In this document: piece after piece, positions 12,500 through 26,534 of the stretch | Layout of the letters: every line of letters starts with the position of its first letter | How positions within the stretch are numbered: the stretch's first letter is position 1 | Assembly (NCBI RefSeq): GCF_000090795.2 | Contig: NW_003546363.1 | Span: forward strand, 21,814 to 85,813 | Length of the DNA: 64,000 nucleotides | Direction of reading: 5' to 3' | Origin: Amphimedon queenslandica | Lineage: Eukaryota; Porifera; Demospongiae; Haplosclerida; Niphatidae | Notes under the pieces: model-generated | What the model was told of the DNA's origin: nothing | Seen by the model: only the letters and a program-made list of their open reading frames with translations | Database searches by the model: none | Program-made: the position numbers and the translations under genes

Positions 12500-15420
12500 C
12501 TTTTATCAAGCCTTGCCTCCATCAGTAAAAATGTGAACTGGAACCAGTTAATCATGTGCTTATTAGAAGAGTTGTGTACATACATACATGTACACTCATG
12601 TGATGCTAGCTCATTCTCTGTACCAGTAATTATTGAGGTCACAGCTCAATACACTATAATACTATTGTACCTACATTGATTGTCATTGGTAGACTATATC
12701 TACTGATGATGTCATTATTGATATTAGTTTTTACTTGTATTATGGGTACATATACTTGTATGTCAGTGGGTACATATACTTGTATACTGTGTATTGAGAC
12801 GTGGTTGTCTTATTGGCAGATATTTGCATTCCCCCCACACACTATTTTTATTCAAAGAGGAAGTACTTGAGCTTGCTTCTCTCTTTCTCTCCTCTCTCTC
12901 TCTCTCTTCACGTCTGTGTGTTTTTTTTCTTTCTGGCTCTTGTTTTGAAACAGATCCATAAATACATACACCCACGCCATCACTCTGGTGCTAAATTGTC
13001 TACTTTTTCTTGTATAATGTACATTTATCATATTTTTACTGCGTGTACATGTACACACTCCTCGTGTTAAAGTGTAAAACTAACTAACCTTTACTTCCAT
13101 GTAATGCATCTTGTTGCTAGTCTTGTTTTTATTTTTATTGTTATTTGTTATTTCAGCAAACGGACTCCACTGTTACCGCCATTGATGGTCTTTTATCAAA
13201 AACTAAAGAATTCCTCCAGCCTAATCCAAGTTAGTACACATTAGCCATTATACGTGTACAGTGTATATATTAGTTGTTTCTGCATCAGTTTTCTTCCTTT
13301 TCCTCTAATACATGTGTATTACATGTACTTTTATTTTCTACATAGTACATTTGTACACAATGGTATATTTATCTCTCTCTTTCTCTTTTCTTTCCTCTTG
13401 CTTCTCTCTTTCGTGTTCTCTCCTTTCTTTTCCTTCCTCCTCTCTCTCTCTCCTTAGCTGCTAGATTAAGGATGGCAGTCACTAGTAAAGGTAAATCCGG
13501 TTACCCTCAACCGGAAGGAGCTTTAGGTGATGTTATGCTCAAAGGAGGAACAGAATTAGGAGATGACTCTAGCTTTGGTATGTACTACAGCATCTTTTGA
13601 TCAATCACCCTCCACTTTCTATAGGAGCTTACATTGTGTACAGTCCTTTTATAACTGATACTTTGTATATTATCATTATTATTATTATTTTCTCTTTCAC
13701 AGGGTTAGCATTATGCGATGCAGGGGAAGCCATGAAGCAGCTTGCTGATATCAAAGATGCTCTGGTAAGCACATGCAGTGTACTCTATTCCTTCTTGTGT
13801 ACAAATATGGTAATTCTATCAATATCAATATTCACTCATGCCATTGTGGGCTAACACTCATGAATGTATTATATGTGATACATGAATGATATGAAACTGC
13901 TGCTCTGTCTATTGACTATAAATATAATGATAGTCCTCCAATGTGAGGTACACGTACATGTACATGTACATGGCATACTTTGATACGTGTACATGTACAT
14001 GTACATGCGTATATGCATGTTCATGTGAGTGCGTGTGGAGTTTAGTGTTGGGGAAAGTGGTGTAACTATGCATGTTAGCTGATCTTGTTTATGCTCAATT
14101 CCTCTGAGTATGAACAACTGAGCATCGTGTCTCAAACCAGAAATGCTTCTAATTAGATGTTGCTAGTAAACAGTAATGATGTTTTATGCACATTTTAATG
14201 TACAAAAATACGCTGTAGTAGGTATACTGTAGTATTCAAGCTGCTACATGTACATCTTTCAAGTCATCATCATGTTTAATTGAGCAAGCACATGCTATTC
14301 ATGCTATTCGTAATATGAGTGGCTATATAGTCTACCTGATGTAATCCCCTAATGTACTGTTGCTTATGTTTTGGTTCCATAGTTTATTCTTTATCATTGT
14401 ACAGGATTTGAATTCAAAGGCTAATTTCTTGGACCCATTGAATACCCTACTCCAGAAAGACATTAAGGAGATCATGGTAATAATATTAGATTTATAATGT
14501 GCATGTACATGTACATATGTACTCTCATTTCGTCTCTGTAATTCACCCTTTCTTTCTTTCTTTTTTAGCATCATCGTAAGAAACTGTCTGGTCGACGTCT
14601 CGACTATGATGCTAAGAGGAGGAGGCAAGCTAAAGGTATGTGCTGCTTATTTTGATGACATGGCAATGGATCATGTGATATGTTATAGGGTCCAATATCA
14701 CTGATGACGAGATTGGCCTCGCACTTGAGAAATTTGAAGAGTCCAAACAGCTAGCAGAGGAAGGGATGACCAACCTCCTTGAATCTGATGTAAGGAGAGA
14801 GAGAAAGAGAGGGAGAGAGAGAGAGAGGGGGGAGTGAACATAGACTAACATTCCTTCTCTAATTGTAGGTTGAACAAGTCACTCAGTTGGATTCATTTGT
14901 TGAGTCACTTATTGACTACCACAGACAGTGCTGTGAGGTCCTGGAGGGTCTCCACTCCTCCCTCTCCAGCCGCATCTCTCAGGCTTCATCCCGTCCTGCC
15001 CGTCAGCATAAACCAAAACCCATCCAACGCCAGCCAACATCCAGTTACAAGGTACATGTACATACAAGTACATACTGTAGTTACTTGACAAAGTACATGT
15101 AAATGTATTATAACTCTGTTATTTTCTCTCTTCTTCCTCCTCTCTCTTTCTCTCAGGGTGGTTCATCATCAGATGAAGCTGCTACTAACAGCATGCCTCC
15201 AGCATATTCTGCCCCCAAGCCATCAAAGAAGGCCAGCAGCAAGCCAATGTGCCGGGCTCTTTACGACTTTGAGCCAGAGAATGAAGGAGAGCTTGGTTTC
15301 AACGAGGGAGACGAGATCACCCTCGTCACTGAGATAGATGAGAATTGGTTGGAAGGTGAACTGGGCGGGACCGTTGGGTTCTTCCCGAAGAATTACGTTG
15401 AGATAGTCGTACCTCTGTAA
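12047..15420 (+). CDS. SH3GL: Endophilin A
   Basis: Ten exons (12047-12091, 12252-12320, 13157-13229, 13458-13577, 13703-13764, 14405-14476, 14569-14635, 14689-14789, 14869-15051, 15157-15420) encode 351 aa, the usual size. The N-terminal amphipathic helix 0 ([15 protein letters not shown]) and the N-BAR domain (about residues 1-245, with [37 protein letters not shown]) are intact. After a linker comes a C-terminal SH3 domain at about 290-348 with [22 protein letters not shown] and the GFFPKNYVE end. Endophilin senses and bends membrane and recruits dynamin and synaptojanin in clathrin-dependent and fast endocytosis. The linker is short and lacks a long proline-rich stretch. Introns are rich in CA, CT and ACATGTAC repeats. 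Confidence 0.96.
12472..12500. repeat. (CA)n microsatellite
   Basis: About fourteen CA units lie in endophilin intron 2. Confidence 0.9.
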
Positions 15421-15561
15421 AAACCCAACTCATCAGAACATGTATGCATACTTATTGCTGTATGTGATTTCCTTGGGTGCCTGTGTTTTACAAGGCACAC
15501 AAGCTCTTAGTCCTCTTAATTTGCTATGCTGTAATTATTATTATTGTATTTTGATTATTAC

Positions 15562-15598
<37 letters not shown>

Positions 15599-15884
15599 GT
15601 TATTATTATTGTTATTATTATTATTATTATTATTATACTTGATCTCATATGCCAACACACTGAACTGCGTTTCTACTTACTACAGTGCAGGACACTAGCT
15701 AATTATGATTTTTATGTCTTTTTTTTTTCATTAATAAGAATTATTAAAATCCTCTTCTCTCAAGAATAGTTTTTAGCTTTGGTGCTCTTATGATGTACCA
15801 TGTACAGTAGCTGAGCTGCCATGTGCTTCATTATGGCTGTGGACTTTTGAATAAGAACAACCAAACTGCTTCTACAACTAGTAC
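15421..15884. repeat. Endophilin 3' region with (ATT)n microsatellite
   Basis: The downstream region is dominated by an ATT/GTT trinucleotide tract at about 15535-15636. I see no gene. Confidence 0.7.
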
Positions 15885-16735
15885 ATGTAGTAAAAAGAGT
15901 GACATTAAAATGGTCATAACTCAAAAAGTTTTAGTCGGAATCAGCTCAAACTTTCTACACAGCATAAGGACATCAATATGCATCACAAAATGTAATAAAA
16001 ATTGGGGGTGATTTTTTGGCCGTTTTTCGGAAAAAAGCATGGGCTATAGTACAGGGAATTTTTCAGAAACTGGCCTATTTTTTAAAATGGCCATAACTCA
16101 AAACTTTTAGTCAGAATCACCTCAAACTTTCTATATAGCATAAGGACATCAATATGTATCAGAAAATGTAATAAAAATTGGGGATTTTTTTGGCCATTTT
16201 TCGGTAAAAAGCATGGGCTATAGTACAGGGAATTTTTCAGAAACTGGCCTATTTTTTAAAATGGCCGTAACTCAAAAAGTTTTAGTCGGAATCACCTCAA
16301 ACTTTCTACACAGCATAAGAGCATCAATATGCATCAGAAAATGTAATAAAAATTGGGGGTGATTTTTTGGCCATTTTTCGGAAAAAAGCATGGGCTATAG
16401 TACAGTGAACTTTTCAGAAAATGGCTCGTTTTTTAAATGGCCACAACTTAAAAAGTTTTAGTCGGAATCACTTCAAACTTTCTACACAGCATAAGGACAT
16501 CAATATGCATCAGAAAATGTAATAAAAATTGGGGGTGATTTTTTGGCCGGTTTTTTTGGAAAAAAGCATGGGCTAGTACAGGGAATCTTTCAGAAAATGG
16601 CTCATTTTTTCAAATGGCCATAACTTGAAAAGTTTTAGTCGGAATCACCTTAAACTTTTTATACAAAATAAGGACATCATTATGCATTGGAAAATGTAAT
16701 AAAAATTGCAGAGTAATTTTTGGGTCATTTTTGAC
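15885..16735. repeat. Tandem repeat array, family B, about 4.5 monomers
   Basis: Monomers of 174-178 bp are marked by GCATGGGCTATAGTACAGGG at 16037 and 16211 and by variants at 16388 and 16566. Each also carries ATGGCCATAACTC, AGTTTTAGTCGGAATCA and GACATCAATATGCATCAGAA strings. The array lies between endophilin and NDUFA6 and is non-coding. The same monomer occurs in reverse orientation at 47560-48480. Confidence 0.85.
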
Positions 16736-16891
16736 CTAATCAACTCATCTTGCTAGACTTCCATTTACACACTACAGTATCTATAAATAATTTTACTTGA
16801 CAGTAATAAAGATAATAACAATAAGTATAATTAATAATTAATTTTGCTAGTACATATTTATCATTATGACGTTGCTGCTAATAGTTTCTTC

Positions 16892-17473
16892 TCACTTGTG
16901 TCCCTCTAAGAATCTTGAGAGGAAGTCGGTCGGACGTGGTCTCTCCGTTTGCTTAAAGTATCTCAGTATGTGGGTCTTTTGCTTCCACATATTTACAGTC
17001 TCTTCTAACTCCATCGTACCCTAACGGAGAAAGAGAGGAAATTCATCTAAGCACATAACATGTAAATAAAAGGGCAAAACTGCATGAGCTAATTTTTTAC
17101 TGCTACCCATCAAAATTTTGTTTATAATTATCTTCTTAAACATGGGCGTGGCCATTAATAACTACACACTTTAATAACTAGTAGATCCATTATCCTGGGG
17201 TCTCTGATGTAAGAATTCTTTGTGAACTGTTCTCTTAGCTTGTTTCGTCCCTGCTTTGCTGATATATCAAGACAGTACGTCTCTATTGTCCTTGGAACCT
17301 ATAGAAAAACATTAGAATGTCCTTCAGATCATTCTATAATCTTCCTCCGGTCATCTTACCTCTCTGTACCACGCCCTATACAAATTAAACACTCTTCTTT
17401 TTGCTTCTGGGAATGAAGATGACAGGAAAGGCTTTGCTGATCCCCTTACAACGTTTGGCACCTGAGACGCCAT
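16892..17473 (-). CDS. NDUFA6: NDUFA6, LYR-motif subunit of respiratory complex I
   Basis: Three exons (17473-17360, 17298-17170, 17020-16892), all in phase 0, give 123 aa. The LYR signature NLYRAWYRE lies at about residues 30-38, followed by [27 protein letters not shown] and [15 protein letters not shown], and the end [15 protein letters not shown]. All are family blocks (human 128-154 aa depending on start). It is an accessory subunit in the complex I matrix arm and binds mitochondrial acyl carrier protein through the LYR helix. The donor of the middle exon is GTGTGT, slightly unusual. The start codon is 90 bp from the divergent receptor-like gene. Confidence 0.95.
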
Positions 17474-17563
17474 TTTGTTTTTCTTGATAGCCAGTTAGCC
17501 ACGCCCTCCGTTCCGGCACCACGCCCAGCTCCACGGCGAAAGTCGTGCGTATCTTGCTGCAAG
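17474..17563. promoter_or_regulatory. 90-bp divergent promoter NDUFA6 / IgGFc-domain protein
   Basis: Only 90 bp lie between the two start codons, with GC-rich CCACGCCC-type boxes. Both 5' UTRs and the core promoter must fit here or overlap the genes. Confidence 0.45.
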
Positions 17564-20500
17564 ATGGAAATGTTTTGGTCAGCACTTTGCTTTCTTGCCT
17601 TTGTGAAGTCAGGTAAATGCTACAATATTTATACTAATCGTTATAATCCCTTGTTTTATATATTCTTTAGATTCTGCATCTCTGGTAAATCTACAAAGTA
17701 ATAATGGAAGAGAGTTTTATTTTGGTTTTATGTTACCAGTGTCTAGTTTTATAAACCCAGTTGTCCTTGTGGACACCCTTAACACTTCCACGCGCTTCTC
17801 CATTGATTATCCAAAATCAAGGAATATTTCTAATGTAGCTTCTAACAGGACTCATGCATACCTGTTCGTCATGGAGGCATCTAGTTTTTTTCCTCAACAA
17901 ATAAATGAGTATTATACAATGAATAGCAAAGAACGTAATAAAAGCTTTCGTTTGACTGTCAATGATAGCAGCTCTAAGAGTGTCTCCATTAAATGTTTTT
18001 TACGTGTTGGAAATGCACAGCCAACTTCCTCATATTTAGCACTACCATATATGGCACTGTTGGTTGATGAATATGAATACTATGCCATTTCTATCGGTTC
18101 GGACTCTGGTTCCGATGAATGGAGTGCATTACTGATAGTTGGTAATAGAAATGATACAGAGCTCTACATAACTCCTACCGTAAATGTGAGTCTCCCTAGA
18201 GACCTTCAGGACCCAGATTCGGAAGAAATTCTAATCCAAGCTGGAGAGACATTTGGAGCCACTTTGCATTCTATGCAAACTTTACTGATAAGGAACAGGA
18301 CAAATATAACAGGAACAAGAGTAGTGTCAAATAGACCAATTAGTTTTATTAGTGGTCACTCTGCTGGAACTTTAGTTGCCAATAATCGCGAGCCAGTTTC
18401 GCAGCAACTGCTACCAACTACTCTTTGGGGAAATTCTTTTCTCCTTGTGCCATTTGTACCGCAAAACATTGCGCAATATTTCAGAGTATTGGCTTCTATT
18501 AATGAAACGGGATTCACTTACTACTGCAGCAATAAGCAAGGTTCAAATGTCAGCAATATATCTTCCGGCGAGGCCTATATGTTTTACGTGCCGCCACAAA
18601 TTCAATGTTACTTGGAAGCAGAAAACCCTGTTTTCATTACGCAGTATCCTGATATTAGTAATACTGATGAAGGGGACGTTACCATGATAACTGTAGCATC
18701 AATGAACCAGTATTCAAATGAACTCATAATATCACCATTAAGGGCTAATGGGGGTTCACCATTAAGTCATTATGTTAGCATTTCTGTACCAATTGAACAC
18801 TTCAATGAAGAACAGATCCTTTACAATGACAAGCCATTGGACACTGAAAAATGGATTCCCATTAATGACTCTACTGAAATGATTGTTGGCTATAGCTACG
18901 GGTTTAAATTTTTATCAGATGATAGTTTAGAAACTCATTATATTTTACGTCACTCTGATCCAAAGGGTAGACTATTTGCAATGGTGTATGGTTTTGCAGC
19001 TGGTAGGGCATACGGATATCCAGCAGGCTTAGCTTTTCAACCAGAAAACAGTAAGTGTGATTATAGTTCAATACTAAGTTCATCTACATTAATAGTTCTT
19101 GGTATAAAATTCTCTGAAGACATGTATAATGTGATTGAAGGTGACTTTATCCTATGGCTACCAGTCATAAGACTAAGGCCTTATAGTCAAAACATCTCTC
19201 TTGCATACTTTATTGAAAAATTCACTGAAAATGGTAGGTTTTAATTTTTAAATGTGTTTACTACTATTATGTTTTGGATTTGGCTGTCTATCAGTTGTTT
19301 ACACAGAGCATAAAAATTACATTATTAGCACTTGACTGCTATCTTTGCGGTACTTAAAATTGAGTTTCAATTTGTGGCACTGTCTAAATGATTCTGGGAA
19401 AATGTGGCCACAGCCAGCCCCTTACTTGTGTAAACTCAAATTCATTTAGTATGATAATTGTTATTTTTAAGGTTGGGCTGTTCTTGAGCGCGGACTTTTG
19501 ACTCTCTTACCGTCTGATGATCGAGTAAATGTCTCAGTTCCTATAACTGAAGACAAGGTAGTTGAATTGACTGACATGCTAAGAGTTAGACTGTACTCAA
19601 TGCAAGAAGAGCTGAAAGATACTTATATATCTGCATTTGTTAATATTGTGGATGATGACAGTAAGTGTAATACAATGTACACAGAAGTTAATAAGAATAA
19701 TATTTGTTTTATAACTGTAGCATACACAATTGGGATATTAGAGCTGAGTTATAATCAGGAAATGAAGTTGTTTATGATCACTGTTGGTGCTACTGATGGT
19801 GAATTGATGTATGGTGACTCTGTAGTTCTGTATTTGAATGCAACAATAACTTATCCAAATGGTAAGCAGACATAGGATCAAATACAATTGTAATTCAGTA
19901 CTGTTACTGAAAATTTCTGCATGCATGGTCTTAATCATTATCTTTAGGTAGTCAACTCTTACTCCCATTGGACTATAATCAAATGACGTTTGGGACCTAT
20001 AGCTCAAGGTTTTCGCTCGAGTTTAAAATATCTCACTGGCTGCCTGAGAATGAGACAATAAGCAATCACTCAATAACGTGTGAGCTCTTTAAAAGTGATA
20101 ATAAACCAGAGATCATATTGGATCCGAGTAGAAGTAGACTACTTCTCACTTCAGCTATGCACAGTACAACAACATCACAGCCAGCAACCACCAGTTCAAC
20201 AACCAGCAGTTCAACAACTAGTAGTTCAACAATTAGCAGTTCAAATGGACAGCATTATACTGCACTACCTAACATTACAAGTATCTCAGTTGTCCATGTA
20301 AATATTACCATGATATCAACAGTAATAATCTATGCTACCAAGATAGTTACGGTGGCACCTAATACAACCAGTCGTACTACATTACCAACATCTACTACTG
20401 ATACTTCACCTTTCTCTTCTTCTATTAATACTTCAGATATACTGCTTCCTTCCATGGAGTCCGTTCCTTTGCAGTCTTCAGTAAGCCATTCTCCTCATCA

Positions 20501-21059
20501 CTCGCCATTATTCTCAGACTTATCAAGCAAAGCTACAAGCACTAGACAATCTGTTATACTAACAGCATCGAGGACAATTAGTAAAACACCTATTACTGGA
20601 GGCTCCATAGGGAATGATTCATCATCAATGATGAACCTCTATCTATCAATAGGAATCATTGCTCCTTGTGCACTGATACTAGTCATTCTTTCTGGTGTCA
20701 TTTGCTATTTCAGTGGTAAGCGGAGACAGAAGGGGTACACTATTCGCGATCGGGCAAATACTGAAACTCAACTTGAGTTATTGGAGCGGTCAAGGGTTGT
20801 ACTTACTGGTGCATCTGGAAGCAGTACTCTTGAGTCAGCGGCTACTCTACCAGCTGCTCCAGAACCAAATGATACCCCAACGAAACAAGAAGCACAGGAC
20901 TCTCCTGCAGTACCTGCACCAAGTCCAGTTTATGACATTGCCCTTCGTGAGTCTACAATCAGCACTTTTAAACCAGAAACGGAAGCTACTCAAGCTTCAC
21001 CACCAGCTCAAGATATAGAGCTGCAGGCGATTCAGAATGATTATGAACCAATAGCATAA
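17564..21059 (+). CDS. Type I membrane protein with IgGFc-binding-type N-domain
   Basis: Exons 17564-17612, 17671-19233, 19472-19660, 19721-19861 and 19948-21059 give 1017 aa. The signal peptide is MEMFWSALCFLAFVKSG. Residues about 20-460 resemble the IgGFc-binding protein N-terminal domain: GREFYFGFMLP near the start, then VSNRPISFISGHS and LLPTTLWGNSFLLVPF, the hallmark PTTLWG block. A second beta-rich region follows, then a Ser/Thr stalk with TTSSSTTSSST repeats, a transmembrane helix at about 885-912 (LYLSIGIIAPCALILVILSG) and a tail of about 100 aa with tyrosines in YDIAL and NDYEPIA. The intron 19661-19720 is 60 bp and open in frame, so retention would add 20 aa. Function is unknown; a cell-surface binding role is inferred. 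Confidence 0.8.
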
Positions 21060-21449
21060 CTCACTTCTCTTTCTTTCTATGAACCTTTTTTGTAGTTTTT
21101 GTATTATATTGTCATCATTTTATGGCTTCTATTTTTTGTTCATTTTTGCAGAACTTTTCTATTAAAAATGCTAGAAACTAGACTTCATTTTGTGTACTTT
21201 AACTAAAACAAGTTTCGTGCAGGCTTAGTAGACTTTATTGGAGCTTTGGCTCATAAAGTCAATTCGCTGAAATAGTATAAAGTGTAATTACATTTTGCAA
21301 TTAAAACAAAAGAAAATATCAATAATTATATTAAAACTTATCATTAACATTTTAATCACAAGACACATTATGAAAGTGATTGAACAATAAAGTACAGACA
21401 ATGATAAAATGGAAGTCGTCCACGCTTATCTTTTTTAAAAGTCTACAAG
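21060..21449. other. Intergenic, convergent 3' ends
   Basis: This is AT-rich sequence between convergent stop codons, with possible polyadenylation signals on both strands. I see nothing else. Confidence 0.5.
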
Positions 21450-23420
21450 TCATTTTGTATCTTTCCTTTTGGTGTGAGCGGGAGAGCTTGTCAAACTGAT
21501 GCTACTATATTTAGTGGGGTCGCTACCACGTGGGCGGGGTATAGCATGTTGAGGTGTGTAAAAAGTCGAGGGTGAGTACTTGCTTGTAGTCGTCGTCCTG
21601 TCAAAACTTTGAGCACGGCCGTGATTCGCTTCAATAAGGCTACTGTTGAAAGCAGCACCAGGTGACACTCCACTGTAACTGGCAGAAGCAAAAGACGAGT
21701 TTGGAGTTATAGCTGTGTCATCCATGCTTCCAGTCAAGGAATAATTAAGGCTTTCCTTTTTACCATAAGAGCCATCCAGTAGCTCAAAGAGACCCTCTTG
21801 GGCCAATTTCCCTCCTCTCTCTTTATTCTGTTGCCCTCCTCCTTCTTTATTCTGATGGAGCCCATTGACGTCGGATTCTACACCCGAGAGTATCTTAGAG
21901 ACACTGCTCCGGCCGATACTGGTAGCACTGCTGGTGTTAAAGTCAGCCGTTCCTTCAGAATGAGAATGGTCGATGGAAAGGTGTTGAGCAGGTTCAGTTG
22001 CACTGAAACTGGTCTCAGCCAATATTTGTGTAGTATCAGTCTGGGAGCCATTAGGTACATTACCTTGAGGTGTCTCGAGCTCCAAAGTGGGTGTTGGTGA
22101 TAATGCTTCACTAAAAAGAGAGAGAAAGTGAGAATGAGGTAACAACACGTATCAGACACTTACACAATAATTTCATTTTCAACTAATGAAGCATGAGCAT
22201 CTCTTCTATAGTCACTGCTCTGTTGTCTTGCAACTGGAGCACGCCTATAAAAAGAAACGGAATACAATTATTATTTTCTATGAGCACTTCCTTCTCTATC
22301 AGTCTCTCTCTTCTTCACTCACTTCTTGTTAAAGGAAGGGATGTCATCCGAGATCTCATCGTGTTCATGATCCTCTTTTGGTGCGTCTACAGCATCAAAT
22401 GACGGCAAGAGTGACATTGGCTTAAAGGAGTCTTCACTAAAAATAACAATAATAATAATAGTATCAATAACAATAATAATAATAATAATAATAATAATAG
22501 TATTATTAAATAGTATCAATTACATGTAAGATGTAAAACAATGAATGGTAAAAGTATGCCAATTCGGAACAAAATATGAGAAAATAGAAAATATTAATAA
22601 TATTTATATATAAACAATATGTAAACAAATTACTGTATTAATAGACCTGTACATGTACATGGATGTTTACCCTCAAACATTTGAAAAGAAAATAGCCAAT
22701 AATGTTACATGTAACATGCTACCACAGGACAAGACAACAGATAATATAACTCACGGATCTCCTTCCAACAGCAATTTCTCTGATTCTCTTCTTTGCTCAG
22801 ATCTCTTCCCTTGTGATTCTTTCCTCCTGCTTTCAAATGACCTATTGATTTGTCACATGAGACAGTGATGTCTCTTTCACATACTTTGATGATTCATAAT
22901 GTAACTCCTCCCCTATGGCAGAACCTCTTTCAGGAGACATTTCAAGAGAAGGGGAACTTGATACCGTATCTCTATTAAGAGAGAGAGAGGGGGGAGGGAG
23001 AGGAAAAGGGAGAGGAAAGATTTAGTAGTAGCAACATGTGTACAACAAGTTGTTGCTAGCTTGTAAACCAAAAGCTATAAATAAAATATCATTAGCTGAT
23101 AAGAGAGAGAGCTACCACACCATTATATAACATATCTATAGTCTATTCCCACTCTAGACTAATCTCCCAAGAGAAAACAAAGCAAACAGACAGAGTGTTA
23201 AAATATTCAGACAATGGGGAATGCACTATACCTGGGTACAGTGCAGTGTATTGTGTGGTTAGTGTATGAATGCAAGTGTACATGCATTCACAATGTGTCC
23301 TAATAAATGAATGAAAGTATGCCTCTGTATGTGTGTCTTTGTTTAACATACACTGTGACATATTCATTGCTAATTCTTCTTTTCTCTTCTACTTCTTGAA
23401 ATGAACTAATGAACAAAATG

Positions 23421-23459
<39 letters not shown>

Positions 23460-25084
23460 GAGGGAAACAACAAACAAAGACTCTTGCTCTCATAAAAGAT
23501 AACATTATGATGCTATCATTATTGAATAGGGAGGAAAGGAAGGGGGAGAAGTAGATAAAGAAATAACACTGGCATGTTTGTATATAGACGGTAGTAATTA
23601 CACAAGCATTGCTTACGTTTCGACTGATACTTTAACTTCATCTAAATTGTCTTCTTCTACTTCCTCTGGTATCACGCTAACTTTCTTTAGCCTTGGCTCA
23701 TCTAAACATTCCTGAGACCTACAGGACAGCGACCGAGTATTAATATGAAAAGAAAAAGAGGAGGAGGAGGAGGAGGAGGAAGGAGATGTGTTATTACTTA
23801 CCGCTGTCTTATTCTAGATCTGGCCCATTCTCGCCTTCTTTTCTTCCTACAGTAGTAAGAATAGCATTAGCATATAGAGTTATGTAAACATCCAAATATG
23901 CAATTGGATTAACATTACCAAGAGTAGGTCATTACCTATACTAATATGGTACTTTGAAGGAGGCACACACCATATAGAGTTGTGCTTAATAGAAAACATC
24001 ATCAAAGGCCCACAGAGAGTAAGCAATGAATTACAATGTTAATAAAGTGTACGAGTACATTACCAGGAAGTAATATACTAGCTGTTGTTCAAATCATTAC
24101 TCACAGATACACATAGGCAGTCACTAATCACTCACAATTCCCACACTTTATGATAGTGCATGGAACTAGGACACAAATATTGACACAATAAAAAGGACGT
24201 GATATCATTATACTAGACACTATAGGTTTCACACACTGTGTACCATGCATTGTGCTTTCATTGTCCAACTTATCTACATGATCACTTTTGTAGACAATAT
24301 ATCTAAGTACACCAATCATTAGATACAAGTACTCGAATGAAATTTGGAGAATTTAATATAACATAATATGCCCCCTCACTCTTTCTCACCATTATGCTAC
24401 ACGTATTATGGCTCATTAAGCCATTATTGCTAAGTACACTAATTAGGTTAATGATATTGTGTAGGAGACCACTTAGCACTAGTACATATACATAACTACA
24501 AGACAAGAGGCAGAAAGACATATTATAATGTTATAATGATAATGTTAACATGTTAATGTTAATGCATAATATTATAATGTTGTAAGGAGGTGAAAATGGC
24601 CATGGGGTGTCTCAACTTAAGAGGGTGTAAGTGGCTGATAAGAGGGGGATAGTCTGGTTTTAAATGACTGGTCCTCAAGGAGGGGAATGGGAAAGAAATC
24701 TCTTATCTGTTTAGTCGTGGAGATAGCAAATTAATGATAAGAGTCTACCACAAACCTTACAAGTCGTAAATGCAAGCAAAGCAAGTTGCATAGTATTGTT
24801 TTTTTGTTTTTTTTTACCTTTCCTGCCTACACCAGGCAAACAGGGCCACTAGCAAAACAAAGTTACATATCATAAAGATTAGAAATATAGCCGTGATTAT
24901 GAAAATGGCTTCGACGTTCGAGAGCGTCTGGGCTGCAACTATGGAGAGGGTGTAAAGGGAGTAGTGGTAAGGTGAAAAGCTCTATTAAAAGTACCTCACC
25001 TATACGGGCATTGGATAGCAAGATAAGAAGAGAAATGAGAGGGAGAAATGGAGTAGGAGCAAACACGCAAGAACCACCAAACAT
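21450..25084 (-). CDS. Single-pass membrane protein with disordered tail of symmetric exons
   Basis: Nine exons (25084-25000, 24938-24818, 23846-23802, 23718-23617, 22971-22885, 22841-22755, 22436-22323, 22244-22164, 22110-21450) give 460 aa. The N-terminus is a signal peptide or signal anchor (PFLPLISLLILLSNARI), then a very short ectodomain and a transmembrane helix (IFIITAIFLIFMICNFVLLV). The rest is a cytoplasmic tail: basic (RKKRRREWARSRIRQR), then acidic, Ser-rich and low in complexity. Exons 3-8 are 45, 102, 87, 87, 114 and 81 nt, all multiples of three and all flanked by phase-2 introns. I do not recognise the family. The start could also be 10 codons upstream. It lies 128 bp downstream of AK6 on the same strand. 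Confidence 0.65.
23425..23460. repeat. (GA)n microsatellite
   Basis: A pure GA tract in a large intron of the single-pass protein gene. Confidence 0.9.
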
Positions 25085-25212
25085 CTTTGTGCAGCGAAAC
25101 CAACAACAAACCACAGAGCCAACACTACAGGTTGCAGCAGCAATTGATAAAGGGTTAAAAATAGAAACAAATGAATTCGTTATTATTAATTATTATTAAA
25201 TTAATTAATTAT

Positions 25213-26307
<1,095 letters not shown>

Positions 26308-26534
26308 TTTGACCACGAGAGAGCACGTGGGTTTGTCTAATTTAACGAGTTCCACTCCGTAATATTGAAATTCTTATTGACCGGATGAAAATATTTCTAC
26401 TGTAATTATTCGGATGATCCCTATATAATATTGAAATTTTGCTGGCTCCTACTTAGTACTTGCTTGCAATATTATAATTTGCCTCCAAAAGTGGTAAATG
26501 GAGTCCTTTTAGTAGTATATACGAGACTAAGGAC
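26308..26534. promoter_or_regulatory. Divergent promoter AK6/MAU2 with CACGTG
   Basis: These 227 bp separate the start codons. One CACGTG box lies at 26324-26329, next to the AK6 start. Confidence 0.45.

Noticed and set aside
15823-16011. ORFs inside repeat arrays, also 48115-48390 and 7442-7500
   Set aside because: They translate the repeat monomer and share the string SICIxKCNKN; reading frames break between monomers and there is no gene structure.
15885-16735. CRISPR-like array
   Set aside because: The repeats are direct tandem monomers of about 176 bp without unique spacers, in a eukaryotic genome.
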